A program made the translations under genes and the position numbers. A DNA stretch of 64,000 nt, taken from Chondrosia reniformis (Eukaryota; Porifera; Demospongiae; Chondrillida; Chondrillidae). The notes beneath the pieces are model-generated. The model worked only from the letters and a program-made list of their open reading frames with translations. It made no database searches and was not told the origin of the DNA. The stretch is from assembly GCA_947172415.1 (NCBI GenBank), contig OX359196.1:5643901-5707900 (forward strand). The letters are read 5' to 3'. This document shows, one piece after another, positions 62,947 through 64,000 of this stretch (within the stretch, counting starts at the first letter, position 1; each line of letters starts with the position of its first letter).

Positions 62947-63397
62947 CGTGTAAATAAACTTTAGTCGCAGAAAAACACTTGTCTACTTGACTTTCTTTAT
63001 TTCGACCGGTAGGTCGTCGTTAGAGCCCGAATAAAGGCTTTGTCGTGATTAAGAGCTTTACTTCTTCACTGACTTGAAGACAAATAGCCTTCGCTTTTAG
63101 TAAACGTAGCCGGATATGGATCACGTGAGACAGACAGGCATTTTTCTAAAAATAGTTACTGGCTACATAGGTATCTATCTGGTGTATAGGTATATCTCAT
63201 CGTTTGTTGAACAAAAAAATTGTGCGAAGAATCATTTTATACCATCAAACAGTAAAACATACTTTCTAATGTGTAAATATTACATTTTCTTATTATTTGA
63301 CATTCAGCAAGAGTTTGTTTGAAGTGGAGGAGTAGATAAACAAACGGAATTATTACTTCCTGATATCCGGTACTTTTGTTTCGGCTAGGAGAAAGAA
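62947..63397. promoter_or_regulatory. Divergent intergenic region, FAM181-like and CH-domain genes
   Basis: 451 bp between two divergent start codons. A 68-codon frame inside (63116-63322) has one hydrophobic stretch, but I see no support for its being a gene. No core promoter motif stands out. Confidence 0.4.
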
Positions 63398-63608
63398 ATG
63401 GAGGGAGGTAATCTTGGCTTGACGGACAAAACACTAGCCAACGTCCAAGAATTAAAACGCAAATGTCAAGAATGGATTGAAGTCTGTTAAATAATATTCT
63501 AGTGATAGGCATCGTTATTAAATTATCCTTTTTACAATAGGCAGTTACAGGGAAGAAGTTTTTATTCGATTTCAGGAAATCTTTAGAGGATGGAGTGCTG
63601 CTTTGCGA
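63398..63608 (+). CDS. Calponin-homology domain protein, N-terminal exons only
   Basis: Exons 63398-63481 and 63541-63608 (phase 0 between them, phase 2 out); the gene runs off the right edge. The start is MEGGNLGLTDKTLANVQELK, then QEWIE/AVTGKKF and DFRKSLEDGVLLCE, the first helices of a type-3-like CH domain as in LMO7 and LIMCH1 (WIEAVTxKxF, DFRxSLENGVLLC). CH domains of this kind bind actin or signalling partners. The first donor (GTCTGT) is weak but required by frame and family match. 63609-64000 appears to be intron. A transgelin/calponin identity is less likely but possible. Confidence 0.75.
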
Positions 63609-64000
63609 GTAAGTTCAGCTTTGTTGCAAGTGTTCTGAATTAGTCTTAATTGAATAATCCTATCGCGCGTTTTTCGAGGCCACACAAGTGTTCTTTTAGC
63701 CCACTCTATTAATTCTCATTGTATATATCGTTGTCATGTATGAACAGATATGGATGGTATAGGTATGTTTGAAACATATCTTGTTCAGGATTGCGTTGTG
63801 TTTTGTGTAATGTAATTGTTGACTAGTATTTTACTTTAGAGGTAAACTTCATTTGAGAAGGGAGTACTTCATCAGTATGTTAGCAATGTAGCACTTTGTA
63901 TAAGGCATGTAGTAGTGTTGACATGGTTGGTCTCCATTGGAAAGCTTTCACATTGGTCATTGGGGATGTATTTAAGATGTATAATGGCACTCTACAATTT

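Noticed and set aside
63116..63322. A 68-codon frame with one hydrophobic segment between divergent genes
   Set aside because: No family match or splice support; AT-rich and in a promoter region. It could be a first exon, but nothing shows it.

Overview
The window is nuclear DNA from an invertebrate animal. All genes have spliceosomal introns (mostly 50-500 bp), the sequence is AT-rich, and the gene set is animal-specific: UBE3A with its AZUL domain, an H-NOX guanylate cyclase, BPI/LBP proteins, LONRF and an ARHGAP6-type RhoGAP. Very compact spacing, head-to-head gene pairs and divergent but full-length proteins suggest an early-branching metazoan. A demosponge is my best guess, but this is inference. 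Exon models were built by hand from splice consensus, reading-frame phase and remembered family alignments; no search was run.

Layout. 1-2.4 kb: a partial CAP-Gly gene (-) head-to-head with a WD40 gene (+). 2.5-18.3 kb: a large repeat locus made of a 105-bp repeat (A), a 169-bp satellite (B) and four nearly identical copies of a 1.04-kb unit (E). 18.5-23.4 kb: a complete UBE3A (-) whose first exon interlocks with that of a small PUB-domain gene (+). 24.1-26.3 kb: EXOSC1 (-) and COMMD5 (+), start codons 11 bp apart. 26.5-30.6 kb: LONRF (+). 30.8-33.6 kb: EIF2B3 (+). 33.8-40.2 kb: two tandem BPI/LBP paralogues (-) with matching exon structure. 40.4-45.4 kb: an H-NOX guanylate cyclase (+). 45.6-50.7 kb: the B satellite and E unit again, in inverted orientation, decaying at the distal edge. 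51.1-57.7 kb: an ARHGAP6-like RhoGAP (+). 58.0-60.4 kb: an SLC9B/NHA exchanger (+). 60.6-62.0 kb: COA5 and MAT2B (+). 62.4-62.9 kb: a FAM181-like gene (-). 63.4 kb to the end: the start of a calponin-homology gene (+).

The genes do not form one pathway. They are mainly housekeeping (ubiquitin ligases, exosome, eIF2B, COMMD, cytochrome oxidase assembly, methionine adenosyltransferase) plus innate immunity (BPI pair) and signalling (guanylate cyclase, RhoGAP, ion exchanger). The most unusual features are: (i) the satellite locus in which E and its flanking B monomers were duplicated together, and its inverted counterpart across a 27-kb gene block; (ii) interlocked or nearly touching divergent genes; (iii) three minisatellites that each abut a splice site, one of which multiplies a 3' splice acceptor; (iv) a guanylate cyclase with a complete set of catalytic residues in one chain plus a long tail; and (v) an SLC9B protein lacking the second aspartate of its ion-binding pair.
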